The notes: generated by a model from the letters alone, not told the origin. Counted from the stretch's first letter, positions 1 through 10,288 are shown. The stretch: 57,975 bases of DNA from Candidatus Blautia stercoravium (GCA_019114495.1 DXFK01000181.1:1-57975), one strand, 5' to 3'. Made by a program: numbers and translations.

Positions 1-130
1 AATCCGAGAATCGCATATTTTAAAGTTCCCATATATATTCCTGCCTTTCTTAATATTGAATAATAAGGAATCCCACTTGTATTCTAACATATTTATATAT
101 CATTGCAACAACGGATTGAATGGTATTTTT

Positions 131-172
131 AAACATGTATGAATTGACATGTTTGAAAATAAGTGATATGAT
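131..172 (+). promoter_or_regulatory. Sigma-A type promoter TTGACA(144-149)-17-TATGAT(167-172) overlapped by inverted repeat AAACATGT-N8-ACATGTTT
   Basis: Near-consensus boxes with exact 17-bp spacing; perfect 8-bp inverted repeat (131-138 / 147-154) overlapping the -35 box. Confidence 0.65.
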
Positions 173-442
173 AAACTATGGAGGATAGTGATCGAAAAGC
201 CAAAATCAATATTTTAAAGGAAGAATTGACTTTATTGGGACACATTTTCTTTATACTTACGACAATGGATGGGAGTATGAAAGGTATGCTAAGAATGAAA
301 CAACAGCTTGGACGAATTACATATATAGGTAATGCAGGAATAGACAACCAGGATGCCATATGTGAAGCATCGTATCCAGGGATGACAGATGATATTTGTG
401 CTGGAAAATATTATATGGAAATGTATAGAGGGGGAAACAAAC

Positions 443-1732
443 ATGAGTAATAGGGAACGGCTGAATCGATATACTATATTCATATTAGGCTTGCTGGTAA
501 ATTCTCTTGGTGTGAGTCTGATTACGAAGGCAGAACTTGGGACATCACCCATTTCGTCAATTCCATATGTGCTGAGTCTGAATTTCCCATTATCGCTGGG
601 AGCATTTACTGTAATATTCAGTTTATTTTTGATATTGCTCCAATTGCTGATATTGAAAAGGGATTTCAAACTGGAACATGTGCTTCAGATACCTGTTTCG
701 CTGGCATTTGGAATATTTATTGATATGTGCATGACTCTGATTGATTTTGTGCATCCGGAAAATTATGCAGTTAAATGTATTGATTTAGTTCTCGGATGTC
801 TGATTCTGGGAGTAGGAGTCTACATGGAGGTATTAGCAAATGTCGTAATGCTTCCGGGTGAAGCCTTTGTACGCGCAATTGTTTTTCGCTGGAATCGAGA
901 ATTTGGAGTAACAAAGGTTGCGTTTGATGTTTCTATGACAATCATTGCAGGAATTCTTTCTTTCGCTTTTTCTGGCAAACTATATGGGGTCAGAGAGGGA
1001 ACAATAGTTGCGGCTGTATTGGTTGGTTTCATCGCTCGGCTAATCGGACGCAAATTATCATTCCTTCCTGCAAAACTGTTTCCGCAGAAAAATGCAGAAG
1101 ATGAGCAATGGTCCGAAAATAATCAACAGGAGCATATTTGTATTGCGATTGGCAGGCAGTATGGAAGCGGCGGGCACGATATTGGACAGCAGCTGGCCAG
1201 TGAGCTTTCATTTGAGTTCTACGACAGAGATATTATTCGATTAGCTGCTGGTTCTACTGGATATACATCTGAATTTATAGGGAAACATGAGGAGAAAATG
1301 ACGAATAGTTTACTCTATGATTTGGCAATGCAGATGTATGCATATTCGCCTGAAAAGGAAGCTCCGGAGGATGCTATTTTTGAGGCGGAACGAAAGATAG
1401 TCTTGGATGCGGCTGAACAAAAAGACTGTGTAATTGTAGGCCGATGTGCAGATGTATTATTAAGAGATAATACAAAGTGCTTACGTATCTTTTTGTATGC
1501 ACCTTTAGAATACAGAATCAAAAGGGTTATGGCAACGGAGTGCCTTGACGAGGTAGAGGCTAAGAAGAAGATTCAGAAGATAGACCGTAGAAGAGCTGAA
1601 TATTACAGGTATTATACGCATCAGATATGGGGACTTCCAGCCAATCATCATATTTGTATAGACACGTCAATTGGGACAGAACAGGTGAAAACGATGATTC
1701 TAAAAGCAATCGATTGTTATTTAAAAGGGTGA
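443..1732 (+). CDS. YczE/YitT-like integral membrane protein fused to a C-terminal cytidylate kinase-like domain
   Basis: N-terminal multi-TM region (RYTIFILGLLVNSLGVSLITKAELGTSPISSIPYVLS) and C-terminal P-loop (CIAIGRQYGSGGHDIGQQLASELSFEFYDRDII) typical of cytidylate kinase-like family; ATG at 443. Confidence 0.8.
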   Translation: MSNRERLNRYTIFILGLLVNSLGVSLITKAELGTSPISSIPYVLSLNFPLSLGAFTVIFSLFLILLQLLILKRDFKLEHVLQIPVSLAFGIFIDMCMTLIDFVHPENYAVKCIDLVLGCLILGVGVYMEVLANVVMLPGEAFVRAIVFRWNREFGVTKVAFDVSMTIIAGILSFAFSGKLYGVREGTIVAAVLVGFIARLIGRKLSFLPAKLFPQKNAEDEQWSENNQQEHICIAIGRQYGSGGHDIGQQLASELSFEFYDRDIIRLAAGSTGYTSEFIGKHEEKMTNSLLYDLAMQMYAYSPEKEAPEDAIFEAERKIVLDAAEQKDCVIVGRCADVLLRDNTKCLRIFLYAPLEYRIKRVMATECLDEVEAKKKIQKIDRRRAEYYRYYTHQIWGLPANHHICIDTSIGTEQVKTMILKAIDCYLKG

Positions 1733-1776
1733 GAAATAATAAGCATTCATTTTATAAAAAATCAGATAGAAACAAG

Positions 1777-1826
1777 AAAGACAGTCGATTTCGATTAAGA
1801 AGTTGATTGTCTTTTTCTTTTTTCAG
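1777..1826 (+). terminator. Rho-independent terminator
   Basis: AAAGACAGTCGAT...GTTGATTGTCTTT stem (with G-T wobbles) followed by T-rich tract. Confidence 0.6.
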
Positions 1827-2052
1827 ATTTCTAAGGAGATGCAGGCAGCAAGAGCCGGTTTGTTTTTGCCTGTGATAATCTTAACATGGTTAAGGGGGGA
1901 CTTTTACCGGGGAAAAAGCTGTCGTCTAATATTTTGGTAACAGGAAAAGGAAGATTTCCTTTATCCCCTTCTCTCCTTTTCACGAACACACATTTGCATT
2001 TTTGGCTTTCCTGTGATAAGATAAAACCCAGCAAACAAAACAGGAGATGTTT

Positions 2053-2424
2053 ATGAAGAAAAAAGATATACTTCTGGCAGGAGGAATTTTAATCCTTGCC
2101 TTTCTTTGCTGGTTAGTGCCAAAGGGATTGCGTCTGCTTGACGGGAACAAAGAAATGGAACTTAAAATTATCGTTGCTGGAGATGTTTATGGAACGTATT
2201 CGCTGGAAAAAGACCAGGTCATAAAGATTCAGGATACCAATGTCTGCGAAATCAAAGATGGAAAAGTAAAGATGACAGAAGCAAGCTGTCCGGATCATGT
2301 GTGTATCCGGCAAGGGGCTATTGACGCACCAGGAGAGACCGTGGTGTGCCTGCCTAATAAAGTGGTGCTGGAGATTGTGTCAAAGGATGGGAAAGAAGCC
2401 GGCCTGGACGCAGTGGTGAAATAA
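2053..2424 (+). CDS. NusG domain II-containing protein
   Basis: One TM helix followed by NusG_II-like core (ASCPDHVCIRQG...VVCLPNKVVLEI). Confidence 0.8.
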   Translation: MKKKDILLAGGILILAFLCWLVPKGLRLLDGNKEMELKIIVAGDVYGTYSLEKDQVIKIQDTNVCEIKDGKVKMTEASCPDHVCIRQGAIDAPGETVVCLPNKVVLEIVSKDGKEAGLDAVVK

Positions 2425-2440
2425 GAGCAAAGGAGAAATC

Positions 2441-2947
2441 ATTATTTATACAAGAACAGGAAAAATCGCATGGCTGGGGCTTATGGCGGCCTTGGCAATT
2501 ATTTTTGGATATGTGGAAATGCTTCTGCCTGTATTTTTCGTGGTTCCCGGTATGAAACTGGGACTGGCGAACCTGGTAACCGTGTTTGTGCTGTACAGGT
2601 ATCGTGCAAAAGAAGCGGCAGTCATATCCCTTATCCGCATTGTGGTGATTGGTTTTCTCTTTGCCAATCTGTTTTCTATTCTCTACAGTCTGGCAGGAGC
2701 GGCTTTGAGTCTTTTGTGTATGACCGTAGCCAAGCGGTTTTCGGGATTGTCTATGGTGGGTGTCAGCATTTTAGGCGGTGTGACCCACAATCTGGGTCAG
2801 CTTATAGTGGCGGCTCTTGTGGTGGAAACCGGCAATGTATTTTACTATTTCCCGGCGCTTATGATTTCCGGTCTGGTAACCGGGGCGCTTATCGGGATTG
2901 TGGCAGGAGAAATTTTAAAGAGAACGACAGGAAGGAAATCAGTATGA
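2441..2947 (+). CDS. Gx transporter family protein / heptaprenyl diphosphate synthase component I-like membrane protein
   Basis: ORF track ATG at 2483 omits the expected N-terminus (YTRTGKIAWLGLMAALA); frame is open upstream to ATT codons 2441/2444 behind AGGAG (2431-2435). Confidence 0.75.
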   Translation: MIYTRTGKIAWLGLMAALAIIFGYVEMLLPVFFVVPGMKLGLANLVTVFVLYRYRAKEAAVISLIRIVVIGFLFANLFSILYSLAGAALSLLCMTVAKRFSGLSMVGVSILGGVTHNLGQLIVAALVVETGNVFYYFPALMISGLVTGALIGIVAGEILKRTTGRKSV

Positions 2948-3555
2948 TAGCATATATAAAAGGTGTTGTGGCAGAAATTTGGGAGGACAGAATTATTCTG
3001 GAGTCCCAGAACATGGGGTATAATATTTTTATGCCTATGGCCAGTGTGGATACTGTGCTGCACACGGGGGAAGAGGTAAAGATATACACCTATCTCAATG
3101 TCCGGGAAGATGCCATGCAGCTTTTCGGATTTCTCACAAGAGATGATTTGAATACGTTTAAGCTGCTTTTGAGTGTCAATGGAATTGGCCCTAAGGCGGC
3201 CCTTGGAGTTTTGTCCGGACTTTCGGCAGACGAACTGCGGTTTGCAGTTCTGGCAGACGATGTAAAAACCATCTCGAAAGCGCCGGGGATTGGAAAGAAG
3301 ACAGCCCAGAAGCTGATTCTGGAACTAAAGGATAAGCTGGATTTGCAGGAGGCTTTCCAGCTAAAGACCCAGCATGTGCAGGAAACAGGCAGCGATACGG
3401 CGGACCTGTCCGGCATGCGGAAAGAAGCGGTAGAGGCTCTCACTGCCCTGGGATATTCCGGCGCAGACGCCCTGCGGGCTGTGAAAAAAGTGGAACTTAC
3501 GGCAGATATGAACGTGGAGGCGCTTTTAAAGGAAGCTTTGAAAAATATGTTCTAA
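2944..3555 (+). CDS. ruvA: Holliday junction branch migration protein RuvA
   Basis: MIAYIKGVVAEIWEDRIILES..., HhH motif GIGPKAALGVLSGLS, GIGKKTAQKLILELK; followed by ruvB. Confidence 0.97.
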   Translation: MIAYIKGVVAEIWEDRIILESQNMGYNIFMPMASVDTVLHTGEEVKIYTYLNVREDAMQLFGFLTRDDLNTFKLLLSVNGIGPKAALGVLSGLSADELRFAVLADDVKTISKAPGIGKKTAQKLILELKDKLDLQEAFQLKTQHVQETGSDTADLSGMRKEAVEALTALGYSGADALRAVKKVELTADMNVEALLKEALKNMF

Positions 3556-3570
3556 TAGGCGGAGAATGTC

Positions 3571-4560
3571 ATGGAAAAGAGAATTATTACTACCGACGTC
3601 ATGGAAGAAGATTTGCGGACAGAAGGCAATCTGCGCCCGCAGTTTCTTTCTGACTATATCGGTCAGGAGAAAGCAAAGAGCAATCTGAAAATCTATATTG
3701 AGGCGGCAAAGCAAAGAGGCGATGCCCTGGACCATGTGCTTTTTTACGGCCCTCCAGGTCTTGGAAAAACCACTCTTGCAGGAATTATTGCCAATGAGAT
3801 GGGCGTACATATGAAGGTCACCAGCGGTCCGGCTATTGAAAAACCGGGAGAGATGGCAGCTATTCTGAACAACCTGCAGGAAAATGACGTGTTGTTTGTA
3901 GATGAAATTCACCGTCTGAACCGACAGGTGGAAGAAGTTCTGTATCCTGCAATGGAGGATTATGCCATTGATATTATGATAGGGAAAGGGGCAACGGCCC
4001 GCTCTATCCGTCTAGATCTCCCAAAGTTTACCCTGGTAGGGGCTACCACCAGAGCAGGGCTTCTTACTGCGCCTTTAAGAGACCGTTTCGGTGTGGTACA
4101 TCATCTGGAATTTTATACGGAAGAGGAACTGCAGACCATTATCCTTCACTCTGCAAACGTGCTGGGGGTGGAGACCGACCGGGACGGGGCTTTGGAAATG
4201 GCCAAGCGTTCCAGAGGTACGCCTCGTCTGGCTAACCGGCTTTTAAAGAGGGTCCGGGATTTTGCACAGGTAAAATACAATGGCAAGATTACAAAAGAGG
4301 TGGCGGATTTTGCCCTGGATTTGCTGGAAGTGGACAAGTATGGTCTGGACCAGACAGACAGACTGCTTCTGACTACCATTATTGAGCGGTTTTCCGGCGG
4401 TCCGGTAGGTCTGGATACGCTGGCAGCAGCCGTGGGAGAGGATGGGGGAACCATTGAGGATGTGTATGAACCCTACCTGATTAAAAACGGTTTTCTTCTG
4501 CGGACGCCAAGGGGAAGAGCTGTGACAGAGTTGACCTATCATCATCTGGGAATAAAATAA
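3571..4560 (+). CDS. ruvB: Holliday junction branch migration DNA helicase RuvB
   Basis: [63 protein letters not shown]. Confidence 0.98.
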   Translation: MEKRIITTDVMEEDLRTEGNLRPQFLSDYIGQEKAKSNLKIYIEAAKQRGDALDHVLFYGPPGLGKTTLAGIIANEMGVHMKVTSGPAIEKPGEMAAILNNLQENDVLFVDEIHRLNRQVEEVLYPAMEDYAIDIMIGKGATARSIRLDLPKFTLVGATTRAGLLTAPLRDRFGVVHHLEFYTEEELQTIILHSANVLGVETDRDGALEMAKRSRGTPRLANRLLKRVRDFAQVKYNGKITKEVADFALDLLEVDKYGLDQTDRLLLTTIIERFSGGPVGLDTLAAAVGEDGGTIEDVYEPYLIKNGFLLRTPRGRAVTELTYHHLGIK

Positions 4561-4626
4561 TGGTTGTTTTTCCCGAGAATTCGATTATAATAGACATAGG
4601 AATGTAGAAAAGGCAGGAGGAACCAG

Positions 4627-5037
4627 ATGGCAGTGAAGAATACAACCCAGGTGCTGATTGGCGGTAAAATCATCACATTGAGCGGTTATGAAAGCGAAGA
4701 ATACCTGCAGAAGGTTGCAAATTATATGAACAGCAAGATGACAGAACTGGGACAGATTCCGGGATATAACCGACAGGCTCAGGAGACCAGACATACGCTT
4801 TTAAGCCTGAATATTGCCGATGACTATTTTAAGGCAAAACGGCAGGCAGAAATGTTTGAGGAAGAACTGGAAGCCAAGGATCGGGAAATGTATGATTTGA
4901 AACATGATTTGATTAACGGTCAGGTGGAGTTGGAGCGCTCTCAGAAGGAAACCCAGGAAAGTACTCTGCAGATAAGGTCTTTAGAGGCGAAGATTGCAGA
5001 GCTGGAGCAGGAGTTGGACGAGCTTTTAAAGGAATAA
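4627..5037 (+). CDS. zapA: Cell division protein ZapA
   Basis: Small coiled-coil protein with ZapA N-terminus (TQVLIGGKIITLSGYESEEYLQKVANYMNSKM); Firmicutes context before U32 peptidase. Confidence 0.85.
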   Translation: MAVKNTTQVLIGGKIITLSGYESEEYLQKVANYMNSKMTELGQIPGYNRQAQETRHTLLSLNIADDYFKAKRQAEMFEEELEAKDREMYDLKHDLINGQVELERSQKETQESTLQIRSLEAKIAELEQELDELLKE

Positions 5038-5106
5038 AAGAAGGAAAGATGGAAGGGGTGGGCATTTTTGTTTCGCCCCCTTTGTATTTTACAGGAAAGG
5101 AATTAT

Positions 5107-7332
5107 ATGAGAGCAGAATTACTAGCGCCGGCAGGTTCTTTTGAGGGACTGCAGGCTGTGATTAAGGCAGGGGCAGACGCAGTATACATTGGCGGAAGCA
5201 TGTTTGGTGCCAGGGCCTATGCCAAAAACCCCCAGAAGGAAGAAATGCTGGAAGCCATTGATTATGCCCACATACATGGGAAACAGATATACCTTACGGT
5301 AAATACACTTTTGAAAAATCAGGAATTATACCGGCAGTTATACGAGTTTCTGGCGCCTTATTATGAGCAGGGCGTGGACGCAGTGATTGTGCAGGATTTG
5401 GGTGTGCTGTCCTTTTTGAAAAAGGAATTTCCGGAGATTGCTATTCACGCCAGTACCCAGATGGCCATTACAGGGCCAAAAAGCGCCGGGCTTTTAAAGG
5501 AAGCAGGAGCGTCCAGAATTGTGACGGCAAGGGAGCTTTCTCTGGAAGAAATTCACCGGATTTATCAGCAGACAGGGGTGGAGATAGAGAGTTTTGTCCA
5601 CGGGGCTCTTTGCTATTGCTACTCTGGTATGTGTCTTTTCAGCAGTATGCTCGGTGGAAGAAGCGGTAACCGGGGACGGTGTGCCCAGCCCTGCCGTCTG
5701 CCGTACACAGCTTTGGAAAAAGGGAAAGCCGTAAGCGGCACAGAGCCGTCCTATCTGCTCAGTCCCAAGGATATGTGTACAGTGGACATTCTGCCGGAAA
5801 TTCTGCAGGCAGGGGTTTACTCTCTGAAAATAGAGGGAAGAATGAAGAAACCGGAGTATGCAGCCGGAGTCACAGCCATATATAGGAAATATCTGGATTT
5901 GTATCTGAAAACGGGAGACCCTTATGAGGTGGAAAAGGCGGACCGGCAGGAACTTCGGGATTTGTATCAAAGAGACGGCTTTCACAAGGGCTATTATCAT
6001 ATGCACAATGGTCCGGAAATGATGGCCACGGTCAATGAAAAGGAGCAGAACCGGAAGCAGGGGGCGGTTGGAAAGAGAAACGAGGCGCTTTTTGCCAGAC
6101 TAAAAAAGCAATATTTAGACACAAAAAAACAAGAAAAAATTAATGGAAATTTAATCCTGTTTGCCGATACACCTGCTATACTGGACTTAGACTTTCAGGA
6201 TATCCATGTGCAGGTACAGGGAGACATGGTAGAAAGAGCCCAGAAAAGACCCCTTCTGGCAGAGCGTGTAAGGCAGCAGATGGAGAAGACGGGACAGACG
6301 CCTTTTTTCTTTGATTCCCTGGAAATTCTCACCGATGAAGCGGGCTTTCTCCCTATGCAGAGTCTCAATGAACTGCGGCGGCGGGGACTGGACGAACTGC
6401 AGCAGCAGTATCTGGCTCGGTATCGAAGAATGCTTCTAAAGCGTGAGACAAAACAGAAACCGTCTCTGGCAAAAGAGAAAAGGGCGCAGGCAGAAGTACT
6501 GAAATTTTATGTGTCTGTGGAAAAGAGAGAACAGTGGGAGACTGCTTTAAAGCAGAGGGAGGTCACCGGAATTTTTTGCAGTATATCCATGTTTCAACGA
6601 AAGGAATTTTTAAAAGAGGTGCTTAGGGCTGCAGAGGAAACCCACAGGGCGGGCAAAGAATTTTATTTGGCATTGCCCTATATGTTGCGAGAAGGAAGAA
6701 TGGATGGCATGGAGCGGGAAATAGCCCAAATAGCAGAAAAGACAGAGGGATTTCTGGTGAGAAATCTGGAAGAACTGGGATATCTGAAAGAATTGGGGCT
6801 GCTTTTTAAAGCAGTAACAGACTATTCCGTGTACAGCTTTAATGACCTTGCAGAAGAATTTCTGGAAAATCTGCAGGTAAAGAGAACCACGGTTCCGCTG
6901 GAATTAAACTGCAGTGAAATCCGGCACAGACGTCATGAAAACAGCGAGATGATTGTATACGGCTTTTGTCCTATGATGGTTTCTGCCCAGTGCGTGAAAA
7001 AGACCTGCGGCCGTTGCGACCATAAGTCAGGGGAAATACAGATAAAAGACCGGTATGATCAGCAGTTTACGACAAAATGTTTCTGCGATTTCTGTTATAA
7101 TGTGATTTACAACAGTGTGCCGACCGGGCTTTTGGAGGAGGCAGAACAGATAAGAGACATGGGATTTTCGGCGCTGCGTATGAATTTCACATCCGAAGGG
7201 CCGGAAAGGATGAAAGAACTGTTAAACGCATTTGCGGCAGCCTATCTGGAAGAAGGAAACAAAGGGAAAAAGAAAGACACGTTTCAAATATCCGGTGTTA
7301 CGAAAGGACATTTTAAACGTGGAGTGGAGTAG
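5107..7332 (+). CDS. U32 family peptidase
   Basis: MRAELLAPAGSFEGLQAVIKAGADAVYIGG..., E(S)FVHGALCYCYSGMCLFSSMLGGRSGNRGRCAQPCRLPY signature. Confidence 0.93.
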   Translation: MRAELLAPAGSFEGLQAVIKAGADAVYIGGSMFGARAYAKNPQKEEMLEAIDYAHIHGKQIYLTVNTLLKNQELYRQLYEFLAPYYEQGVDAVIVQDLGVLSFLKKEFPEIAIHASTQMAITGPKSAGLLKEAGASRIVTARELSLEEIHRIYQQTGVEIESFVHGALCYCYSGMCLFSSMLGGRSGNRGRCAQPCRLPYTALEKGKAVSGTEPSYLLSPKDMCTVDILPEILQAGVYSLKIEGRMKKPEYAAGVTAIYRKYLDLYLKTGDPYEVEKADRQELRDLYQRDGFHKGYYHMHNGPEMMATVNEKEQNRKQGAVGKRNEALFARLKKQYLDTKKQEKINGNLILFADTPAILDLDFQDIHVQVQGDMVERAQKRPLLAERVRQQMEKTGQTPFFFDSLEILTDEAGFLPMQSLNELRRRGLDELQQQYLARYRRMLLKRETKQKPSLAKEKRAQAEVLKFYVSVEKREQWETALKQREVTGIFCSISMFQRKEFLKEVLRAAEETHRAGKEFYLALPYMLREGRMDGMEREIAQIAEKTEGFLVRNLEELGYLKELGLLFKAVTDYSVYSFNDLAEEFLENLQVKRTTVPLELNCSEIRHRRHENSEMIVYGFCPMMVSAQCVKKTCGRCDHKSGEIQIKDRYDQQFTTKCFCDFCYNVIYNSVPTGLLEEAEQIRDMGFSALRMNFTSEGPERMKELLNAFAAAYLEEGNKGKKKDTFQISGVTKGHFKRGVE

Positions 7333-7340
7333 GTGAAAAA

Positions 7341-8669
7341 GTGCTTAATATCATTATTGAACTTTCAAAATACCTTATACTGATACTGATTGCTCTCTAT
7401 ACCTTAGAGAGTTTTACAGTCTTTAAGTACGAGGACGATTATGACAAACGGTATATTTTAAGAAAACAGCTTTTGCTGATTGTATTTATGGATTTCACGG
7501 CTTTTCTGGTAATTTTTCTGAAAGAGGAAAAGCTGGAAATTCTGTATCTGTTCGGCGCTCTTTTGCTGTATCTGGTGGTTGTGCAGGGGCTGTATCGGCT
7601 GTGTTATAAGAAGGCATCTATCCTTCTTCTGAACCATATGTGCATGCTTTTATCCATTGGCTTTATTATGCTGGCAAGGCTGTCTCCGGATTCGGCCAAG
7701 CGGCAGTTTATGATTGTGGCAGCAGCTACGGTCATTGCCATGATAGTGCCGATTCTCATTAAGAAAATGTATTTTCTGAAAATGTGGACCTGGTTCTATG
7801 CGGCCATGGGACTGGGGCTTTTGCTGGTCGTACTGATTTTCGGGGCCAATGTCAACGGCGCGAAAATCAACATCAATCTGGGGTCTTTCGTTTTTCAGCC
7901 TTCGGAGTTTGTAAAGATTATTTTTGTGTTTTTCGTAGCCAGCAGGCTGTATAAGAAAAGCGCCCAGTTTAAAGACCATGTGATTACCACCATTGTGGCT
8001 GCCGTGCATGTGTTGGTGCTGGTTCTTTCCAGTGATTTGGGAAGTGCCGTTGTATTTTTTATCACTTATGTGGTAATGCTTTATGTGGCAACAAAAAAGC
8101 CTCTTTATCTTTTGGCGGGACTGGGAAGCGGAAGTGCGGCAGCGGTTATCGCATATTTTCTTTTTGCTCATGTGCGGCAGCGAGTCGTGGCATGGAAGGC
8201 GCCTTTTTCCGTGTATGAAAATTCCGGTTATCAGATTGTTCAAGGGTTGTTTGCCATTGGGGCAGGCGGCTGGTTTGGGACGGGACTTTGCCAAGGGTCT
8301 CCTGAAATGATTCCTTTCGTGAAGCAGGATTATATGTTCGCCGCCATTTGCGAGGAACTGGGAGGATTGTTCGCCATCTGCATGATTCTCATCTGTATGA
8401 GTATGTTCCTTCTGGTTGTGAATATTTCTCTGCGCATTAAGAAACGTTTCTATAAACTCATTGCTCTGGGGCTGGGGACAGAATACGCTTTTCAGGTTTT
8501 TCTTACGATTGGAGGCGTCAGCAAATTTATTCCTATGACGGGTATTACCCTTCCCCTGGTCAGCTATGGAGGAAGTTCTGCACTGAGCACCATTATTATG
8601 CTGGCTATTATTCAGGGCTTGTATATTTTAAGAGAAGACGAGGATGAGGAACTTGAAAAGCAAAAATAA
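7341..8669 (+). CDS. FtsW/RodA/SpoVE family cell-cycle protein
   Basis: Polytopic membrane protein with SEDS features (GSFVFQPSEFVKIIFVFF, SSDLGSAVVFF, PLVSYGGSSALST); GTG start. Confidence 0.92.
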   Translation: MLNIIIELSKYLILILIALYTLESFTVFKYEDDYDKRYILRKQLLLIVFMDFTAFLVIFLKEEKLEILYLFGALLLYLVVVQGLYRLCYKKASILLLNHMCMLLSIGFIMLARLSPDSAKRQFMIVAAATVIAMIVPILIKKMYFLKMWTWFYAAMGLGLLLVVLIFGANVNGAKININLGSFVFQPSEFVKIIFVFFVASRLYKKSAQFKDHVITTIVAAVHVLVLVLSSDLGSAVVFFITYVVMLYVATKKPLYLLAGLGSGSAAAVIAYFLFAHVRQRVVAWKAPFSVYENSGYQIVQGLFAIGAGGWFGTGLCQGSPEMIPFVKQDYMFAAICEELGGLFAICMILICMSMFLLVVNISLRIKKRFYKLIALGLGTEYAFQVFLTIGGVSKFIPMTGITLPLVSYGGSSALSTIIMLAIIQGLYILREDEDEELEKQK

Positions 8670-10143
8670 AAAAAGTACAAAGCAGCGTGGCAAAGAAACT
8701 CAGAGAGTGAACCAGAAAAGAAAGAAGGTAAAACGGGCACGAAATAAGGAATATACCATTATCAGTTATTTCTTTGTGGCGATTTTTCTCTCCCTGATTG
8801 GATATATGGTCTATTTTAATGTGGCAAAGAGAGAAGAGATTCTTAGCAGTCCCTATAATACACGCCAGAACCAGATGGAAGACAGAATTTTAAGAGGCAG
8901 CATTGTTTCCGCAGACGGACAGGTGCTGGCAAGGACAGATACCGATGAGGAAGGGAATGAGACCCGCGTATATCCCTATGGCAATATGTTTGCCCATGTG
9001 GTGGGTTATGACAGCCATGGAAAGAACGGACTGGAGGCTTTGGCCAACACCTCTCTTATGACGTCACATAATGATTATATTGACCAGGTAAAAAATGAAA
9101 TTATGGAATATAAAAATCCGGGAGACAATGTGGTGACCACCTTAAATACCAAGCTGCAGGAAACAGCCTACAATGCTTTGGGCGGTTATAACGGCGCTGT
9201 GGTTGTTATGGACCCTAAAACAGGAGCTGTACTGGCCTCTGTAAGCAAGCCGGATTTTAACCCCAATACCCTAAGCGCAGACTGGGATTATCTGGTCAGC
9301 GATTCCAGCAACAGCAGTCTTTTGAACCGGGCTACCCAGGGTGCGTATCCGCCGGGTTCTGTTTTTAAGGTGGTAGATGCGCTGGCTTATCTGCGGAAAA
9401 ACGGAACCATTGATAATTTTTTCTATGACTGTACTGGAAGTATTACGGTGGATGGTCATACCATACCTTGTTTTGGCGGAGAAGTGCATGGAAATGAAGA
9501 TTTTACCACCGCTTTTGCAGAATCCTGCAATACGGCATTTACCCAGATAGGATTGGATTTGGGTGGAAGCAGTCTGCAGAAGACAGCAGAGGATCTGCTG
9601 TTTAACAAGAAGCTGCCAATTCCCATTGATTACACCAAGAGTAAGTTTGAACTGGGCAGTACGCCGGGCAAGCCGCTTTTGATGCAGACTTCTATTGGAC
9701 AGGGCAATACTTTGGTATCTCCCATGCATATGGCTTTGATTACCAGTGCGATTGCCAATGACGGGAAACTCATGCAGCCGTATTATATTGACCGTATTGA
9801 AACCGTAAGCGGCAGTAAGGTAAAAAGTACAAAGCCTTCGGTTTACAAAGAGTTGATGACGGAAAGTGAAGCGGCCACTTTGAAAAACCTTATGGCAGAG
9901 GTTGTGAACCGGGGAACCGGAACCCAGCTTTCCGGAGAGAGTTATTCTGCGGCAGGAAAGACAGGTTCTGCGGAATACTACGGTTCAGACGGAAGCATTA
10001 AGACACATTCCTGGTTTATCGGATTTTCCAATGTGGAAGACCCGGAGTTGGTGGTTGCTGTCATTGCAGAAGGCGCAGGGACCGGAAGCTCGGTAGCAGT
10101 TCCAGTGGCCCATGAAATTTTTAATGCCTTTTATTATGGCTAA
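8644..10143 (+). CDS. Penicillin-binding transpeptidase (class B-like PBP)
   Basis: YPPGSVFKVVDAL (SxxK), SCN (ESCNTAF), KTGSAE motif. Confidence 0.93.
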   Translation: MRNLKSKNKKSTKQRGKETQRVNQKRKKVKRARNKEYTIISYFFVAIFLSLIGYMVYFNVAKREEILSSPYNTRQNQMEDRILRGSIVSADGQVLARTDTDEEGNETRVYPYGNMFAHVVGYDSHGKNGLEALANTSLMTSHNDYIDQVKNEIMEYKNPGDNVVTTLNTKLQETAYNALGGYNGAVVVMDPKTGAVLASVSKPDFNPNTLSADWDYLVSDSSNSSLLNRATQGAYPPGSVFKVVDALAYLRKNGTIDNFFYDCTGSITVDGHTIPCFGGEVHGNEDFTTAFAESCNTAFTQIGLDLGGSSLQKTAEDLLFNKKLPIPIDYTKSKFELGSTPGKPLLMQTSIGQGNTLVSPMHMALITSAIANDGKLMQPYYIDRIETVSGSKVKSTKPSVYKELMTESEAATLKNLMAEVVNRGTGTQLSGESYSAAGKTGSAEYYGSDGSIKTHSWFIGFSNVEDPELVVAVIAEGAGTGSSVAVPVAHEIFNAFYYG

Positions 10144-10200
10144 AAACAGGGAAAACTTAACAAAGTCCACAAATTTTTCCGCTGCAGTTTGTTAAATTTG

Positions 10201-10229
10201 TTGCACTTGTCCGAAAAAAGAGGTATACT
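10201..10229 (+). promoter_or_regulatory. Promoter TTGCAC-17-TATACT upstream of NUDIX gene
   Basis: -35/-10 boxes with 17-bp spacer. Confidence 0.55.
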
Positions 10230-10288
10230 ACCAATAAAGAAACACAACGCAGGCACCATAGGTGCTTAAAGCAGGAGGATTGTGCAAA

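Noticed and set aside
178-450. 90-aa ORF ahead of the YczE-like fusion gene
   Set aside because: No recognisable domain and overlaps the next start; kept only as a possibility in the findings (leaderless ORF versus leader RNA).
2470-2943. N-terminal half of the 361-aa plus-strand ORF preceding RuvA
   Set aside because: Out-of-frame read-through of the Gx transporter gene; RuvA starts at 2944.
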